Shown piece by piece: positions 15,479 to 24,179 of a stretch of DNA of 33,866 nt (positions are counted from its first letter, which is position 1; each line of letters starts with the position of its first letter). The position numbers were made by a program, and so were the translations under genes. Source of the stretch: an uncultured Clostridia bacterium (GTDB taxonomy: Bacteria; Bacillota; Dehalobacteriia; UBA4068; CALXSR01). Under the pieces are notes generated by a model. The model was not told the origin of the DNA. It was given only the letters and a program-made list of their open reading frames with translations, and did not search any database. The DNA lies in NCBI GenBank assembly GCA_944391215.1, contig CALXSR010000033.1, positions 1-33,866 on the forward strand, in the 5' to 3' direction.

Positions 15479-16927
15479 ATGGAATTATATGAATATAAGG
15501 CGCATCAGTTGCAAAAGATGCTTGCCCAAAAAGAGATTTCCTCTGTGGAATTGACTAAGGCTGTGTTAAACCGCTTGCGGGAAAAAGAAGAGGATGTAGA
15601 AGCTTATATTACAGTGACGGAAGAAATTGCTTTGGCGCAGGCAAATGCAAGCGACCAAAAAAGAATGGCCGGGGAAAAAATGGGCCCTTTGGCCGGAATT
15701 CCTTTTGCTGTAAAAGATAATATTTGTACCAAAGATATTCGAACCACTTGCGGTTCTCATATTTTAGAACCGTACTATCCGCCTTATCAAGCAACAGCTT
15801 TTGCCAAAATGCAAAAGGAAGGCGCGGTTTTGCTTGGGAAAACCAATATGGATGAATTTGGTATGGGGTCTTCTACAGAAACATCTTATTATAAAAAGAC
15901 CAAAAATCCTTGTTCTTTAGACCGAGTGCCAGGCGGTTCCAGCGGAGGTTCGGCAGCAGCTGTTGCTGCGCAGGAAGCTATTTTTGCCTTGGGTTCGGAT
16001 ACCGGCGGTTCTATTCGCCAGCCGGCTTCTTTTTGCGGGGTAGTGGGGATAAAGCCGACTTATGGTTTGGTTTCTCGTTTTGGATTGGTCGCATTTGCCT
16101 CCTCTTTTGATCAAATTGGGCCTTTGGGACAGGACGTGCAGGATTGTGCTACCGTATTGACCGCATTAGCGGGCAAGGATGAGAAAGATGAAACCACTGT
16201 GGAAAGCGGCGGAAAAGATTATACCAAAGCCTTAACAAATGGGATACGGGGCATGCGGGTAGGTTTGCCCAAGGAGTATTTTGGCCCCGGTATTAGCGAG
16301 GAAGTAAAAGCTGCTGTTTTAAAAGCAGCTAAAGTATTAGAATATTTAGGCGCAAACGTAGAAGAGTTGAGTTTGCCCGATACGGAATATGCTTTGCCCG
16401 CCTATTATTTAATTTCTTCGGCGGAAGCCAGTTCCAATTTAGCCCGTTATGATGGCATTCGTTATGGCTTCCGGGCAGAAAATTGTAAAGATTTGCAAGA
16501 TGTTTATTTTAAAACCCGTAGTGAAGGCTTTGGGGATGAGGTAAAAAGACGGATTATGCTTGGGACTTTTGCTTTGTCGGCCGGTTATTACGATGCTTAT
16601 TATGGTCGGGCGCAAAAAGCGCGGGTGCAAATCCGAAATCAATATCAAAAGGCTTTTGGCCAATATGATTTATTATTAACGCCGGTATCTCCTATGACGG
16701 CTTGGAAATTTGGGGAAAAATCCGCCAATCCTTTGGAAATGTACACGGCTGATATTTGTACGGTTGGAGTAAATATTGCCGGTCTTTGTGCGATTTCTTT
16801 GCCTTGCGGGCAGGATAAAGACGGCTTGCCGATTGGGGCGCAAATTATTGGTCCGCCTTTGGGAGAAGAAAAAATAATTCAAGCGGCCTATGCTTTGGAA
16901 AAAGCTTTGGAAGGGGGCGGTAAATAA
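15479..16927 (+). CDS. gatA: Asp-tRNA(Asn)/Glu-tRNA(Gln) amidotransferase subunit A
   Basis: Amidase-signature glutaminase subunit (482 aa) that frees ammonia from glutamine for transamidation on tRNA. The Ser-cisSer-Lys triad is visible as Lys79 (FAVKDN), Ser154 (GGSSGGS) and Ser178 (GSDTGGS), at the same numbering as known GatA enzymes. The ATG at 15479 is preferred over a GTG one codon earlier. AGGTGG upstream serves as the ribosome site. Its stop overlaps the gatB start by one base (TAATG), indicating coupled translation. Confidence 0.96.
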   Translation: MELYEYKAHQLQKMLAQKEISSVELTKAVLNRLREKEEDVEAYITVTEEIALAQANASDQKRMAGEKMGPLAGIPFAVKDNICTKDIRTTCGSHILEPYYPPYQATAFAKMQKEGAVLLGKTNMDEFGMGSSTETSYYKKTKNPCSLDRVPGGSSGGSAAAVAAQEAIFALGSDTGGSIRQPASFCGVVGIKPTYGLVSRFGLVAFASSFDQIGPLGQDVQDCATVLTALAGKDEKDETTVESGGKDYTKALTNGIRGMRVGLPKEYFGPGISEEVKAAVLKAAKVLEYLGANVEELSLPDTEYALPAYYLISSAEASSNLARYDGIRYGFRAENCKDLQDVYFKTRSEGFGDEVKRRIMLGTFALSAGYYDAYYGRAQKARVQIRNQYQKAFGQYDLLLTPVSPMTAWKFGEKSANPLEMYTADICTVGVNIAGLCAISLPCGQDKDGLPIGAQIIGPPLGEEKIIQAAYALEKALEGGGK

Positions 16928-18351
16928 TGGAGTATGAAATTGTAATCGGTTTAGAAGTGCATGCAGAATTGGCTACCCAAACCAAGATATTCTGTAATTG
17001 TACTACGCAATTTGGCGGTGACCCCAATACGCATTGTTGCCCTGTTTGTTTGGGTTTCCCGGGTATTTTGCCGATATTAAATCAAAAAGTAGTAGAATAC
17101 GGGGTAAAAGCTGGTTTGGCTTTAAACTGTACCATTAATCCCTATTCGGTAATGGCGCGTAAACATTATTTTTATCCGGATTTGCCCAAGGCTTTTCAGA
17201 TTTCTCAATATGATCAACCGCTGTGTAGCGGTGGTTATGTAGAAATAGGGCAGGGGGAAAACCGCAAACAAGTGCGCTTGAATCGTATTCATATTGAAGA
17301 AGATGCCGGTAAATTGGTGCATGAAGGTTTTATGACCAAAATGGACGCCAATCGTTGCGGGGTACCTTTAATTGAAATTGTGACCGAGCCGGATTTAAGG
17401 GGTGCGGAAGAAGCCAAAGAATTTTTGGAAACATTGCGGTTAACTTTATTATATATGGGCGTTTCCGATTGTCGCATGGAAGAGGGTTCTATGCGCTGCG
17501 ATGTGAATATTTCTTTACGGCCGCTGGGGCAAGAAGAATTTGGCACCCGTACTGAAATGAAAAATTTAAATTCTTTCCGTTCTGTCGTGAGAGCGATTGA
17601 ATATGAAAGCGCTCGGCAAAAAAAATTATTAGAACAAGGACAGGAAATTGTGCAAGAAACTTTACACTGGGATGATGCGACTGGCATGAGTTCTTCCATG
17701 CGTTCTAAAGAAGAAGCCAATGATTATTTATACCTGCCGGAACCGGATATTTTACCGGTAACGGTAACGGAAGAAGAAATATCTGCTATAAAAGATACCA
17801 TGCCGGAATTACCCAGTGTGAAAAAACAGAAATACGCGCAGGCAGGGTTAAATGAAAAAGAAATTGACGTTTTGCTGGCTAACCCTGTTTTCAATGCTTT
17901 TTATGAAGATGTGTTGGCCCAAAACGGGAATGCTAAATTGTGTGCTAACTGGGTTTTGGGTGGGATCAGTCGTATTTTAAATGAAAAGGAACTGGATGCT
18001 TCGGCCATTCCTTTTCGTGGTTCTCGTTTAGCGGCTTTGATGCAAATGGAAGAGAAAAAAGAAATCAGTCATAATATGGCGGAACGAATTTTAAATATTA
18101 TGTTTGACGAGGATAAGGAACCCCAACAAATTGCCAAAGATCATGGCTTTCAAATGGTAAACGATGATAGTCAATTACGGGAACTTTGCCAAAAGGCTAT
18201 GGCTGATAATCCAAATGCGGTCGCCGACTACAAAGCTGGGAAAACCAAAGCGATATCTGTTTTGGTAGGGAAAGTGATGGCTGCTACAAAGGGCATGGCG
18301 CCTGGGGCGGAAGTCATTAAAATATTAACGGAATTATTGCAGCAAGCTTAG
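16927..18351 (+). CDS. gatB: Asp-tRNA(Asn)/Glu-tRNA(Gln) amidotransferase subunit B
   Basis: tRNA-binding kinase/transamidase subunit (474 aa). Seen: YEIVIGLEVHAEL at the start, two Cys pairs in FCNCTTQFGG and HCCPVCLG-type zinc motif, RKHYFYPDLPKAFQISQYD, and GSMRCDVNISLR. The C-terminal helical YqeY-like tail (last ~150 residues) is complete. It overlaps gatA by one base. With GatA and GatC it forms the full cytosolic complex. Confidence 0.96.
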   Translation: MEYEIVIGLEVHAELATQTKIFCNCTTQFGGDPNTHCCPVCLGFPGILPILNQKVVEYGVKAGLALNCTINPYSVMARKHYFYPDLPKAFQISQYDQPLCSGGYVEIGQGENRKQVRLNRIHIEEDAGKLVHEGFMTKMDANRCGVPLIEIVTEPDLRGAEEAKEFLETLRLTLLYMGVSDCRMEEGSMRCDVNISLRPLGQEEFGTRTEMKNLNSFRSVVRAIEYESARQKKLLEQGQEIVQETLHWDDATGMSSSMRSKEEANDYLYLPEPDILPVTVTEEEISAIKDTMPELPSVKKQKYAQAGLNEKEIDVLLANPVFNAFYEDVLAQNGNAKLCANWVLGGISRILNEKELDASAIPFRGSRLAALMQMEEKKEISHNMAERILNIMFDEDKEPQQIAKDHGFQMVNDDSQLRELCQKAMADNPNAVADYKAGKTKAISVLVGKVMAATKGMAPGAEVIKILTELLQQA

Positions 18352-18377
18352 TCTTATTTTTGGAAGGGGAATTTTAT

Positions 18378-20003
18378 ATGGTAGGTACCAAGCATATTTT
18401 TGTAACAGGTGGTGTGGTTTCTTCTTTAGGAAAAGGGATTACAGCCGCGGCTTTGGGGCGTTTGTTGAAAAATCGTGGCTATAAGGTTTCCATCAATAAA
18501 TTGGACCCTTATATCAATGTAGATCCCGGCACCATGAATCCGTATCAGCATGGAGAGGTTTTTGTTACTGACGACGGGGTGGAAACGGATTTGGATATTG
18601 GTCACTATGAGCGTTTTATTGATGAATCGTTAACACGCGCCAATAATACTACTTCCGGACAGGTATATTCTAATGTGTTACAGCGTGAATTGGAAGGTGG
18701 CTATGAGGGCCGTACTGTACAAACGATTCCGCATGTGACCAATGAAATATTAGCGGCCATCCAAAAAGTGGTGGAGGCTTCCCATCCGGATATTCTAATT
18801 ACAGAAATAGGTGGTACCATAGGTGATATTGAATCTTTGCCCTTTTTAGAAGCGGTGCGTCATTTGCACCGCTCCTTGAAAGCGCAGGATTGCGTTTTTA
18901 TTCATGTTTCTTTATTGCCTTATGTGGCTTCTGCCGGCGAAGTGAAAACCAAGCCCACGCAACATAGCGTACGAGAATTGAATGCTATCGGTCTGCAACC
19001 AGATATTATTGTTTGTCGTTGTCAGGTTCCGCTAACGGAGGATGTACGTAAAAAAGTAGCTTTGTTTTGTAATATAGAACCGCAAGACGTCATTGAAAAT
19101 ACAAATTTGGAAACATTATATCAAGTTCCTTTGATGTTGGAAGAAAATGGTTTGGCTCGTTCGGTATGCCGTAAATTGGGGCTGCGGGAAGAAGCGCCTG
19201 ATTTAAGCGAATGGGAACAAATTGTAGAGAACTTTTTGCACCCAGATAAGGAAGTGACAATTGCTATTGTCGGTAAATATATTGAGTTGCACGATGCTTA
19301 TTTAAGCATTGTAGAAGCTTTGCAGCATGGGGGGATCGCGAATAAAACCAGGGTGAAAATTCGTTGGATTCAAGCGCAAGATATAACAGAAGAAACGCAA
19401 AAAGAACTTTTGCAAGATGTAAACGGTATTTTAGTGCCCGGTGGTTTTGGCGAACGCGGTATGGAAGGGAAAATTTTAGCTGCGCAGTATGCTCGGGAAA
19501 ATAAAATACCGTTTTTGGGTATTTGCCTTGGTATGCAGGTGGCCGTAATTGAATTTGCCCGCCATGTGTTGGGCTTTGCAGATGCGCATTCCACGGAAAT
19601 GAATCCCCAAACAACACATCCGGTGATTGCCTTAATGGAAGAACAAAACGGGATTCCCAATATGGGCGGTACGCAACGATTGGGCAAATATGATTGCCAT
19701 ATTACCCCAAATTCTTTGGCGCATCGTATTTATGGGCAAACAGATATTTCTGAGCGGCATCGCCATCGTTATGAATTCAATAATCAATATAGTGAAGATT
19801 TCAGCCAAGCGGGTATGGCCATTACCGGGCGTAATTTAGCGCGTAATTTAGGTGAAATTGTAGAAATCCCTGCGCATCCTTGGTATATTGGGGTGCAATT
19901 CCATCCAGAACTGAAATCCAGACCAAATAGACCGCATCCTTTATTCCGTGGTTTGGTAGCGGCAGCTTTAGAGCAAAAACAGGGAGGAATCATAAATGAG
20001 TAG
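18378..20003 (+). CDS. pyrG: CTP synthase
   Basis: Glutamine-dependent conversion of UTP to CTP (541 aa from the ATG at 18378, which has a GGAAGGGG site). The N-terminal synthase domain begins KHIFVTGGVVSSLGKGI. The C-terminal class I glutaminase carries the Cys nucleophile in LGICLGMQ and the His-Glu pair in FHPELKSRP. It starts 26 nt after gatB. There is no room for the CTP-sensing attenuator found before many Gram-positive pyrG genes, so that control is probably absent. The 3' end overlaps the guaA start by 8 nt. Confidence 0.96.
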   Translation: MVGTKHIFVTGGVVSSLGKGITAAALGRLLKNRGYKVSINKLDPYINVDPGTMNPYQHGEVFVTDDGVETDLDIGHYERFIDESLTRANNTTSGQVYSNVLQRELEGGYEGRTVQTIPHVTNEILAAIQKVVEASHPDILITEIGGTIGDIESLPFLEAVRHLHRSLKAQDCVFIHVSLLPYVASAGEVKTKPTQHSVRELNAIGLQPDIIVCRCQVPLTEDVRKKVALFCNIEPQDVIENTNLETLYQVPLMLEENGLARSVCRKLGLREEAPDLSEWEQIVENFLHPDKEVTIAIVGKYIELHDAYLSIVEALQHGGIANKTRVKIRWIQAQDITEETQKELLQDVNGILVPGGFGERGMEGKILAAQYARENKIPFLGICLGMQVAVIEFARHVLGFADAHSTEMNPQTTHPVIALMEEQNGIPNMGGTQRLGKYDCHITPNSLAHRIYGQTDISERHRHRYEFNNQYSEDFSQAGMAITGRNLARNLGEIVEIPAHPWYIGVQFHPELKSRPNRPHPLFRGLVAAALEQKQGGIINE

Positions 20004-21525
20004 AGAACGGATTGTAGTTTTGGATTTTGGCGGCCAATATAATCAACTCATTGCCCGTTGTATTCGGGAAGCGGGTGTTTTTTGTGAATTATTGCCTTAT
20101 GACAGTCCTATAGAAAAAATACAAGCTGGTAATTTAAAAGGAATTGTCTTAACAGGCGGCCCAGATAGTTTTGCGGCACAAAACGCCCGGGTTTGTCCCA
20201 AAGAGATTTTTTCTTTGGGGGTGCCGGTTTTGGGTATTTGTTATGGTATGCAGGCCATGGCGCAATTATTTGGCGGGCAAGTGGAGAAAGCCTCCTTACC
20301 AGAATTTGGTCATACCGATATTCATTTGGTAGATCATGCTTTGTTTGCCGATCTACCGCAAGACACCATTGTTTGGATGAATCATAATGATTTGGTAACG
20401 GTTTTGCCGCAAGGTTTTATCAGCATTGCTAGTAGTGCAAACTGCCCAGTTGCTGCTTTTGCCGATGATGCGAGGCATTTTTACGGCTTTCAATTCCATC
20501 CGGAAGTAAAGCATTCTATTTATGGCAAGCAAATGTTACAAAATTTTGTAAAAAATATTTGCCATTGTGCTTGTGATTGGCAAATGGATCATTTGGCCCA
20601 GGAACTCATACAAGGGATTCAAAAACAAGTGGGTGACGGTACTTTAGTTGTTGGTTTTTCTGGCGGAGTGGACAGCTCTGTAGCTACTGTTTTGGCCCAT
20701 CGAGCTTTAGGAGACCGGGTGCAATGTATTTTGGTCGATCATGGTTTAATGCGTAAGAATGAATCGCAGGAAATTTTGGATTATTATGAAGGGGAATTGG
20801 GTATTCCTATCCAATGTGTTTATGCCAAAGACCGCTTTCTAGCAAAATTGAAAGGGATTACTGACCCGGAACAGAAAAGGAAAGTAATTGGTACTGAATT
20901 TATCCGGGTTTTTGAGGAGGAAGCAAAAAAAATACATGGCGATTATTTATTGCAAGGTACGATTTATCCAGATGTGATTGAAAGCGGTAGTGGACAAGCT
21001 GCTGTAATCAAAAGCCATCATAATGTAGGAGGATTGCCCAAGGATATTGGTTTTAAAGGTTTGGTAGAACCTTTGCGGATGCTTTTTAAGGACGAGGTGC
21101 GTGCTCTTGGTGAAGAGCTAGGCATTCCGCATCATTTGGTATGGCGGCAACCTTTTCCTGGGCCTGGTTTGGCGGTGCGTATTTTAGGGGAAATAACCGA
21201 AGAAAAGTTGATGATGGTGCAGGAAAGCGATGCGATTTTAAGAGAAGAAGTTGCAAAAGCCGGTTTGGATCGTTCCATTTGGCAATATTTTACGGTTTTT
21301 CCTGATGTGCGTACGGTAGGGGTAAAAGGGGATTCTCGTTCTTATGAATATTTAATTGGGATTCGTGCTGTGGTCAGCGAAGATGCCATGACCGTAGATG
21401 TAGCGGAATTGCCGTATCCTTTATTAAAGCTGATTTCAAATCGTATCATCAATGAAGTTCCTGGTATTGGCCGTGTAGTATATGATATTACCAGTAAACC
21501 GCCGGGGACCATTGAGTGGGAATAA
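19996..21525 (+). CDS. guaA: GMP synthase (glutamine-hydrolysing)
   Basis: Converts XMP to GMP (509 aa). The N-terminal class I glutaminase has Cys82 (LGICYGMQ), His168 and Glu170 (FQFHPEVK); the ATP-pyrophosphatase loop FSGGVDSS is at about 221-228; the C-terminal dimerisation domain ends with the conserved PPGTIEWE. The start overlaps pyrG by 8 nt, with GGGAGGAATC upstream. The last three codons plus stop (GAGTGGGAATAA) are the attachment core of the integrated element; the insertion preserves the reading frame and stop, so the protein is intact. Confidence 0.97.
   Translation: MSRERIVVLDFGGQYNQLIARCIREAGVFCELLPYDSPIEKIQAGNLKGIVLTGGPDSFAAQNARVCPKEIFSLGVPVLGICYGMQAMAQLFGGQVEKASLPEFGHTDIHLVDHALFADLPQDTIVWMNHNDLVTVLPQGFISIASSANCPVAAFADDARHFYGFQFHPEVKHSIYGKQMLQNFVKNICHCACDWQMDHLAQELIQGIQKQVGDGTLVVGFSGGVDSSVATVLAHRALGDRVQCILVDHGLMRKNESQEILDYYEGELGIPIQCVYAKDRFLAKLKGITDPEQKRKVIGTEFIRVFEEEAKKIHGDYLLQGTIYPDVIESGSGQAAVIKSHHNVGGLPKDIGFKGLVEPLRMLFKDEVRALGEELGIPHHLVWRQPFPGPGLAVRILGEITEEKLMMVQESDAILREEVAKAGLDRSIWQYFTVFPDVRTVGVKGDSRSYEYLIGIRAVVSEDAMTVDVAELPYPLLKLISNRIINEVPGIGRVVYDITSKPPGTIEWE
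21514..21525 (+). repeat. attL core in the guaA stop region
   Basis: GAGTGGGAATAA encodes Glu-Trp-Glu-stop of guaA and is identical to 33181-33192. Confidence 0.85.
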
Positions 21526-21532
21526 ATCGAAA

Positions 21533-21572
21533 AATCCCCGAAGTCCGCATAAACAGTGGATTTTCGGGGATT
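21533..21572. terminator. Bidirectional terminator at the element's left end
   Basis: A perfect 10-bp stem AATCCCCGAA (21533-21542) / TTCGGGGATT (21563-21572), followed by ATTTTT. It lies just inside the element, so it ends guaA operon transcription on one side and the repressor transcript on the other, insulating the element from its host operon. Confidence 0.75.
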
Positions 21573-21585
21573 ATTTTTGCTTTCT

Positions 21586-21605
21586 GAGTGCATTTTGAGT
21601 ACAAA
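21586..21605 (+). repeat. Left arm-type site
   Basis: Matches 33060-33079 at 18 of 20 positions in the same orientation; shared core TTTGAGTACAAA with a second GAGT nearby. Probably bound by the integrase N-terminal domain. Confidence 0.7.
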
Positions 21606-21625
21606 TTTATAGTATCAATAAAGTA

Positions 21626-22261
21626 TCAGCCCAAATAATTGGGTGGAATTTTAACAGAGATACCGCCTTTTGAATCAAGCAACATGCTTGGGCGTTGCAG
21701 TTCCATTTCGATAGCTTCTTTATCGTTCTTTAATTGCTCTAAAGCCGCTTGCGTATTTTTATCCGGTGTGTCGCAAATTTCTGCGGCACATTTTTCATAT
21801 CTGTAATTTATTTTCTCCCAATTCAATATATCATTGAGAATGTTGTTTCTTCTTAGGTGATACATAATATCGCTTGCATTAAATTCTTTTTCAGAAACAG
21901 TTGCGTTAAAAAATTGAGAGATAAGCGGATTGACTTTGAAAGAAACCGTTTCAGCCTTATAAATATCGTCCGCATCTCTTTTACCATCAACAACAAGAAG
22001 TTTTGTTTTTATAAGCATAATAAGCAGCCCCATAAAATCGCCTATTGTTTCAAGTCTTATATTGTTTTCAAATCCTGCAATCGCAAATGAGCTTACACCG
22101 AGTGCTTCGGCAATTCGGTCAATCTGTTGTGCTTGCGGTATCATTTTGTTTGTTTCATATTTTCGTATAGATACAGGGTGAATACCGGAAAGTTCGGCGA
22201 GCTTTCCCTGAGTAATGCCAATACGAGTTCTGAAATATTTGATTTTTTCGCCTATCGTCAT
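21626..22261 (-). CDS. XRE-family repressor of the element
   Basis: 211 aa. The N-terminal XRE HTH is clear (IGEKIKYFRTRIGITQGKLA, then ELSGIHPVSIRKYETNK and a final IAEALGVSS). The C-terminal ~150 residues are unrecognised; no S24 (LexA-type) peptidase motif is visible and no ImmA-type metalloprotease gene lies nearby, so the induction signal is not obvious. It is divergent from the xis/int genes across about 200 bp carrying three matching operators, one placed to govern its own promoter. By position it is the switch for excision and transfer. Confidence 0.85.
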   Translation of the reverse strand: MTIGEKIKYFRTRIGITQGKLAELSGIHPVSIRKYETNKMIPQAQQIDRIAEALGVSSFAIAGFENNIRLETIGDFMGLLIMLIKTKLLVVDGKRDADDIYKAETVSFKVNPLISQFFNATVSEKEFNASDIMYHLRRNNILNDILNWEKINYRYEKCAAEICDTPDKNTQAALEQLKNDKEAIEMELQRPSMLLDSKGGISVKIPPNYLG

Positions 22262-22278
22262 ATGTTTTCAATCCTTTT

Positions 22279-22296
22279 TATAGTTTACTCGCTACA
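22279..22296 (-). promoter_or_regulatory. Operator O3 at the repressor promoter
   Basis: Minus-strand TGTAGCGAGTAAACTATA, matching O1 and O2. It lies just downstream of the repressor's -10 TATAAT (22302-22297), well placed for autorepression. Confidence 0.7.
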
Positions 22297-22380
22297 ATTA
22301 TATCATAAAAGTAATCAAAAGTCCATACCTTTTGAAAAAAATATAAAATATGAATAAATTATAAAAATTAAATTTACCAC

Positions 22381-22409
22381 TTGACAAAATGTAGCGACTG
22401 CGCTATAAT
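22381..22409 (+). promoter_or_regulatory. Strong promoter of the xis-int operon with operator O1
   Basis: TTGACA (22381-22386), 17-bp spacer, TATAAT (22404-22409): both perfect. Operator O1, TGTAGCGACTGCGCTATA (22390-22407), fills the spacer and overlaps the -10 box, so repressor binding would shut the promoter. Confidence 0.85.
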
Positions 22410-22415
22410 AGTTAA

Positions 22416-22433
22416 TGTAGTGAATAAGCTACA
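22416..22433 (+). promoter_or_regulatory. Operator O2
   Basis: TGTAGTGAATAAGCTACA, the same pattern as O1 and O3 (TGTAGYGAnTnnnCTAYA), 26 bp after O1, downstream of the transcription start. Confidence 0.7.
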
Positions 22434-22458
22434 AAAAGTTAAGCGAGGTGACACGATT

Positions 22459-22644
22459 ATGAATGAAAACAAAATTTATATTACAGCTCCGGAAATGGCG
22501 GAAATGCTCGATATATCATTGGGACACGCTTATAAGATAATAAGAGGTCTGAATAACGAGCTAAAAAATGACGGATATATTGTAATTGCAGGCAAGATTC
22601 CAAGAGACTATTTTAAGAAACGCTGGTTTGGATATAGCGTGTAA
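22459..22644 (+). CDS. Small helix-turn-helix protein, probable excisionase
   Basis: 61 aa from the ATG at 22459, with GAGGTG eight bases upstream; a longer upstream frame would run through the promoter and operators and is rejected. The sequence is an excisionase/MerR-like winged helix: ITAPEMAEMLDISLGHAYKI, then GYIVIAGKIPRDYFKKRW. It sits 14 nt before the integrase and under the same promoter, the usual Xis place. Excisionases are too varied to be certain; it could also be a transcription factor. Confidence 0.7.
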   Translation: MNENKIYITAPEMAEMLDISLGHAYKIIRGLNNELKNDGYIVIAGKIPRDYFKKRWFGYSV

Positions 22645-22658
22645 AGGAGAGGGTGAAA

Positions 22659-23726
22659 TTGAAAGCGCAAAAGGATAGAAAAACGGGTAAATGGCTTATC
22701 CAATTCAGATATACGGATTGGCAGGGCGTACGTAGAAAAACAACAAAACGCGGCTTTGCTACCAAACGGGAGGCGGAAGAATATGTGAGAAATTTTCTCG
22801 CTTCGCAACAAGCTGATTTTAATATGGCTTTTGAAGAGTTTCTCAAACTTTACTATGAGGACATGGGACCTCGGCTTCGCGTAAACACGATGAAAAACAA
22901 AAAGTATATCATTGATCTAAAAATATTGCCATATTTCGCAAAGAAAAGTATAAGCAGCATTACAGCCGCGGATATCCGCAAATGGCAGAATGAGCTTATT
23001 TCTCAGGGATATTCACAAACGTATTTGAGAACGATCAACAATCAATTGACAGCTATTTTCAACTATGCGGTGAAATATTACGATCTCAAAAACAATCCTT
23101 GCAGAAAAGCCGGAAGCATGGGTAAGAACAAAGCGGATGAGATGCAATTTTGGACAAAAGAGGAATTTTCAAAATTTATAGACGGGATCATGGATAAGCA
23201 AAAATCATACACGGCGTTTATGACTTTATTTTGGACGGGGATGCGGTTAGGTGAATTGCTGGCTTTAACTCCGGGTGATATAGATTTTGAGCACAAAACA
23301 ATCAGTATTTCAAAGTCTTATCAGAGAATTGACGGCAAAGATGTTATCACGCCGCCAAAAACACCTAAGGGCAGACGTATAATAACAGTCCCTGATTTTC
23401 TTCTTGCGGACATCAGGGATTATATGGATTCGATATATTGTTTAAATGATACTGACAGATTGTTTCAAGTTACAAAGTATTTTATGGAACATGAAATGCG
23501 GAGAGGGATAAAAAACAGCGGTGTAAAACGTATCAGGATCCACGATATTCGTCATTCCCATTGTGCGCTGTTATTTGAGATGGGGATTTCCCCGCTTGAA
23601 GTTGCTGAACGCTTGGGGCATGAACAGGTTGAAACAACGTTAAATATTTATGCGCATATTTATCCCAATAAACAAAAACAGTTATCAGATAAATTAGAGA
23701 AAGTATATCGGGAGGAACTGCAATGA
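22659..23726 (+). CDS. int: Tyrosine-type site-specific integrase
   Basis: Tyrosine recombinase of about 355 aa, in the Tn916-like group by architecture. The N-terminal ~50 residues are an AP2-like arm-binding domain (WLIQFRYTDWQGVRRKTTKR), next a SAM-like core-binding domain, then the catalytic domain. Catalytic residues are visible: Arg196 (TGMRLGELLAL), Lys237, His295 and Arg298 (HDIRH), His321 (LGHEQ) and Tyr331 (NIYAHIYP). AGGAG at 22645-22649 favours the TTG at 22659; a GTG at 22653 is the alternative. It should integrate and, with Xis, excise the element at guaA. Its stop overlaps the next ATG (ATGA). Confidence 0.93.
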   Translation: MKAQKDRKTGKWLIQFRYTDWQGVRRKTTKRGFATKREAEEYVRNFLASQQADFNMAFEEFLKLYYEDMGPRLRVNTMKNKKYIIDLKILPYFAKKSISSITAADIRKWQNELISQGYSQTYLRTINNQLTAIFNYAVKYYDLKNNPCRKAGSMGKNKADEMQFWTKEEFSKFIDGIMDKQKSYTAFMTLFWTGMRLGELLALTPGDIDFEHKTISISKSYQRIDGKDVITPPKTPKGRRIITVPDFLLADIRDYMDSIYCLNDTDRLFQVTKYFMEHEMRRGIKNSGVKRIRIHDIRHSHCALLFEMGISPLEVAERLGHEQVETTLNIYAHIYPNKQKQLSDKLEKVYREELQ

Positions 23727-24064
23727 GTGGACTTGATAAGAACAGATTTCGAAATATAACAATTAGCTTTTGGGTTTCGCCGGAAGAAAAAGCAGAGCTT
23801 GAAGCGAGGATTAAGGTGTGCGGAATGCCAAAAGGAGAATATTTCATAAAATCGCTTTTGCATCAACGGATCGAAATATCTGTCGGCAAATACAAAAGCG
23901 ATAGGCTGGCTCTTGAATTAAAAAAATTACGCGAAGTGTTTGATAATGTGACAGTTGATAGCGAGTTAAGGGAAGTCGTAAATGAGAGCTTGGCACTACT
24001 TACCCAGCTACAGAAAGTAATAACAGACAATACTGTCTCGGTCGAAGATTTTGCAACAAAGTAA
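23723..24064 (+). CDS. MobC-like relaxosome accessory protein
   Basis: 113 aa. The N-terminal part (NITISFWVSPEEKAELEARI, then a KVCGMPKGEYFIKSLL helix) has the ribbon-helix-helix look of MobC/relaxosome proteins; the C-terminal half is helical. It overlaps the integrase stop by 4 nt, so it is translated with the integrase, which links excision with mobilisation. The protein most likely binds oriT with the relaxase encoded 2 kb downstream. Family assignment by pattern only. Confidence 0.7.
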   Translation: MSGLDKNRFRNITISFWVSPEEKAELEARIKVCGMPKGEYFIKSLLHQRIEISVGKYKSDRLALELKKLREVFDNVTVDSELREVVNESLALLTQLQKVITDNTVSVEDFATK

Positions 24065-24066
24065 AA

Positions 24067-24147
24067 GTCCCAAAGCGTAGGCAAATACTTTGGGACAAGG
24101 AATGTGGTAAACACTCCGTATTGCAAGTAATAGTTTACCACATTCCT
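24067..24147. repeat. Two adjacent perfect hairpins upstream of the repA-like gene
   Basis: A 9-bp stem GTCCCAAAG / CTTTGGGAC (24067-24096) and, directly after, a 15-bp stem AGGAATGTGGTAAAC / GTTTACCACATTCCT (24098-24147, 20-nt loop). The second shares GGAATGTG with the palindromes on both sides of the relaxase gene. There is no T-run, so termination is doubtful; a binding site or transfer/replication structure is possible. Confidence 0.7.
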
Positions 24148-24179
24148 GCTGATTTTTCAATAGGAATGAGGTGAATTTT

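Noticed and set aside
21514..21525. tRNA or tmRNA gene as integration target
   Set aside because: No tRNA-like sequence at either border; the core is the coding end of guaA.
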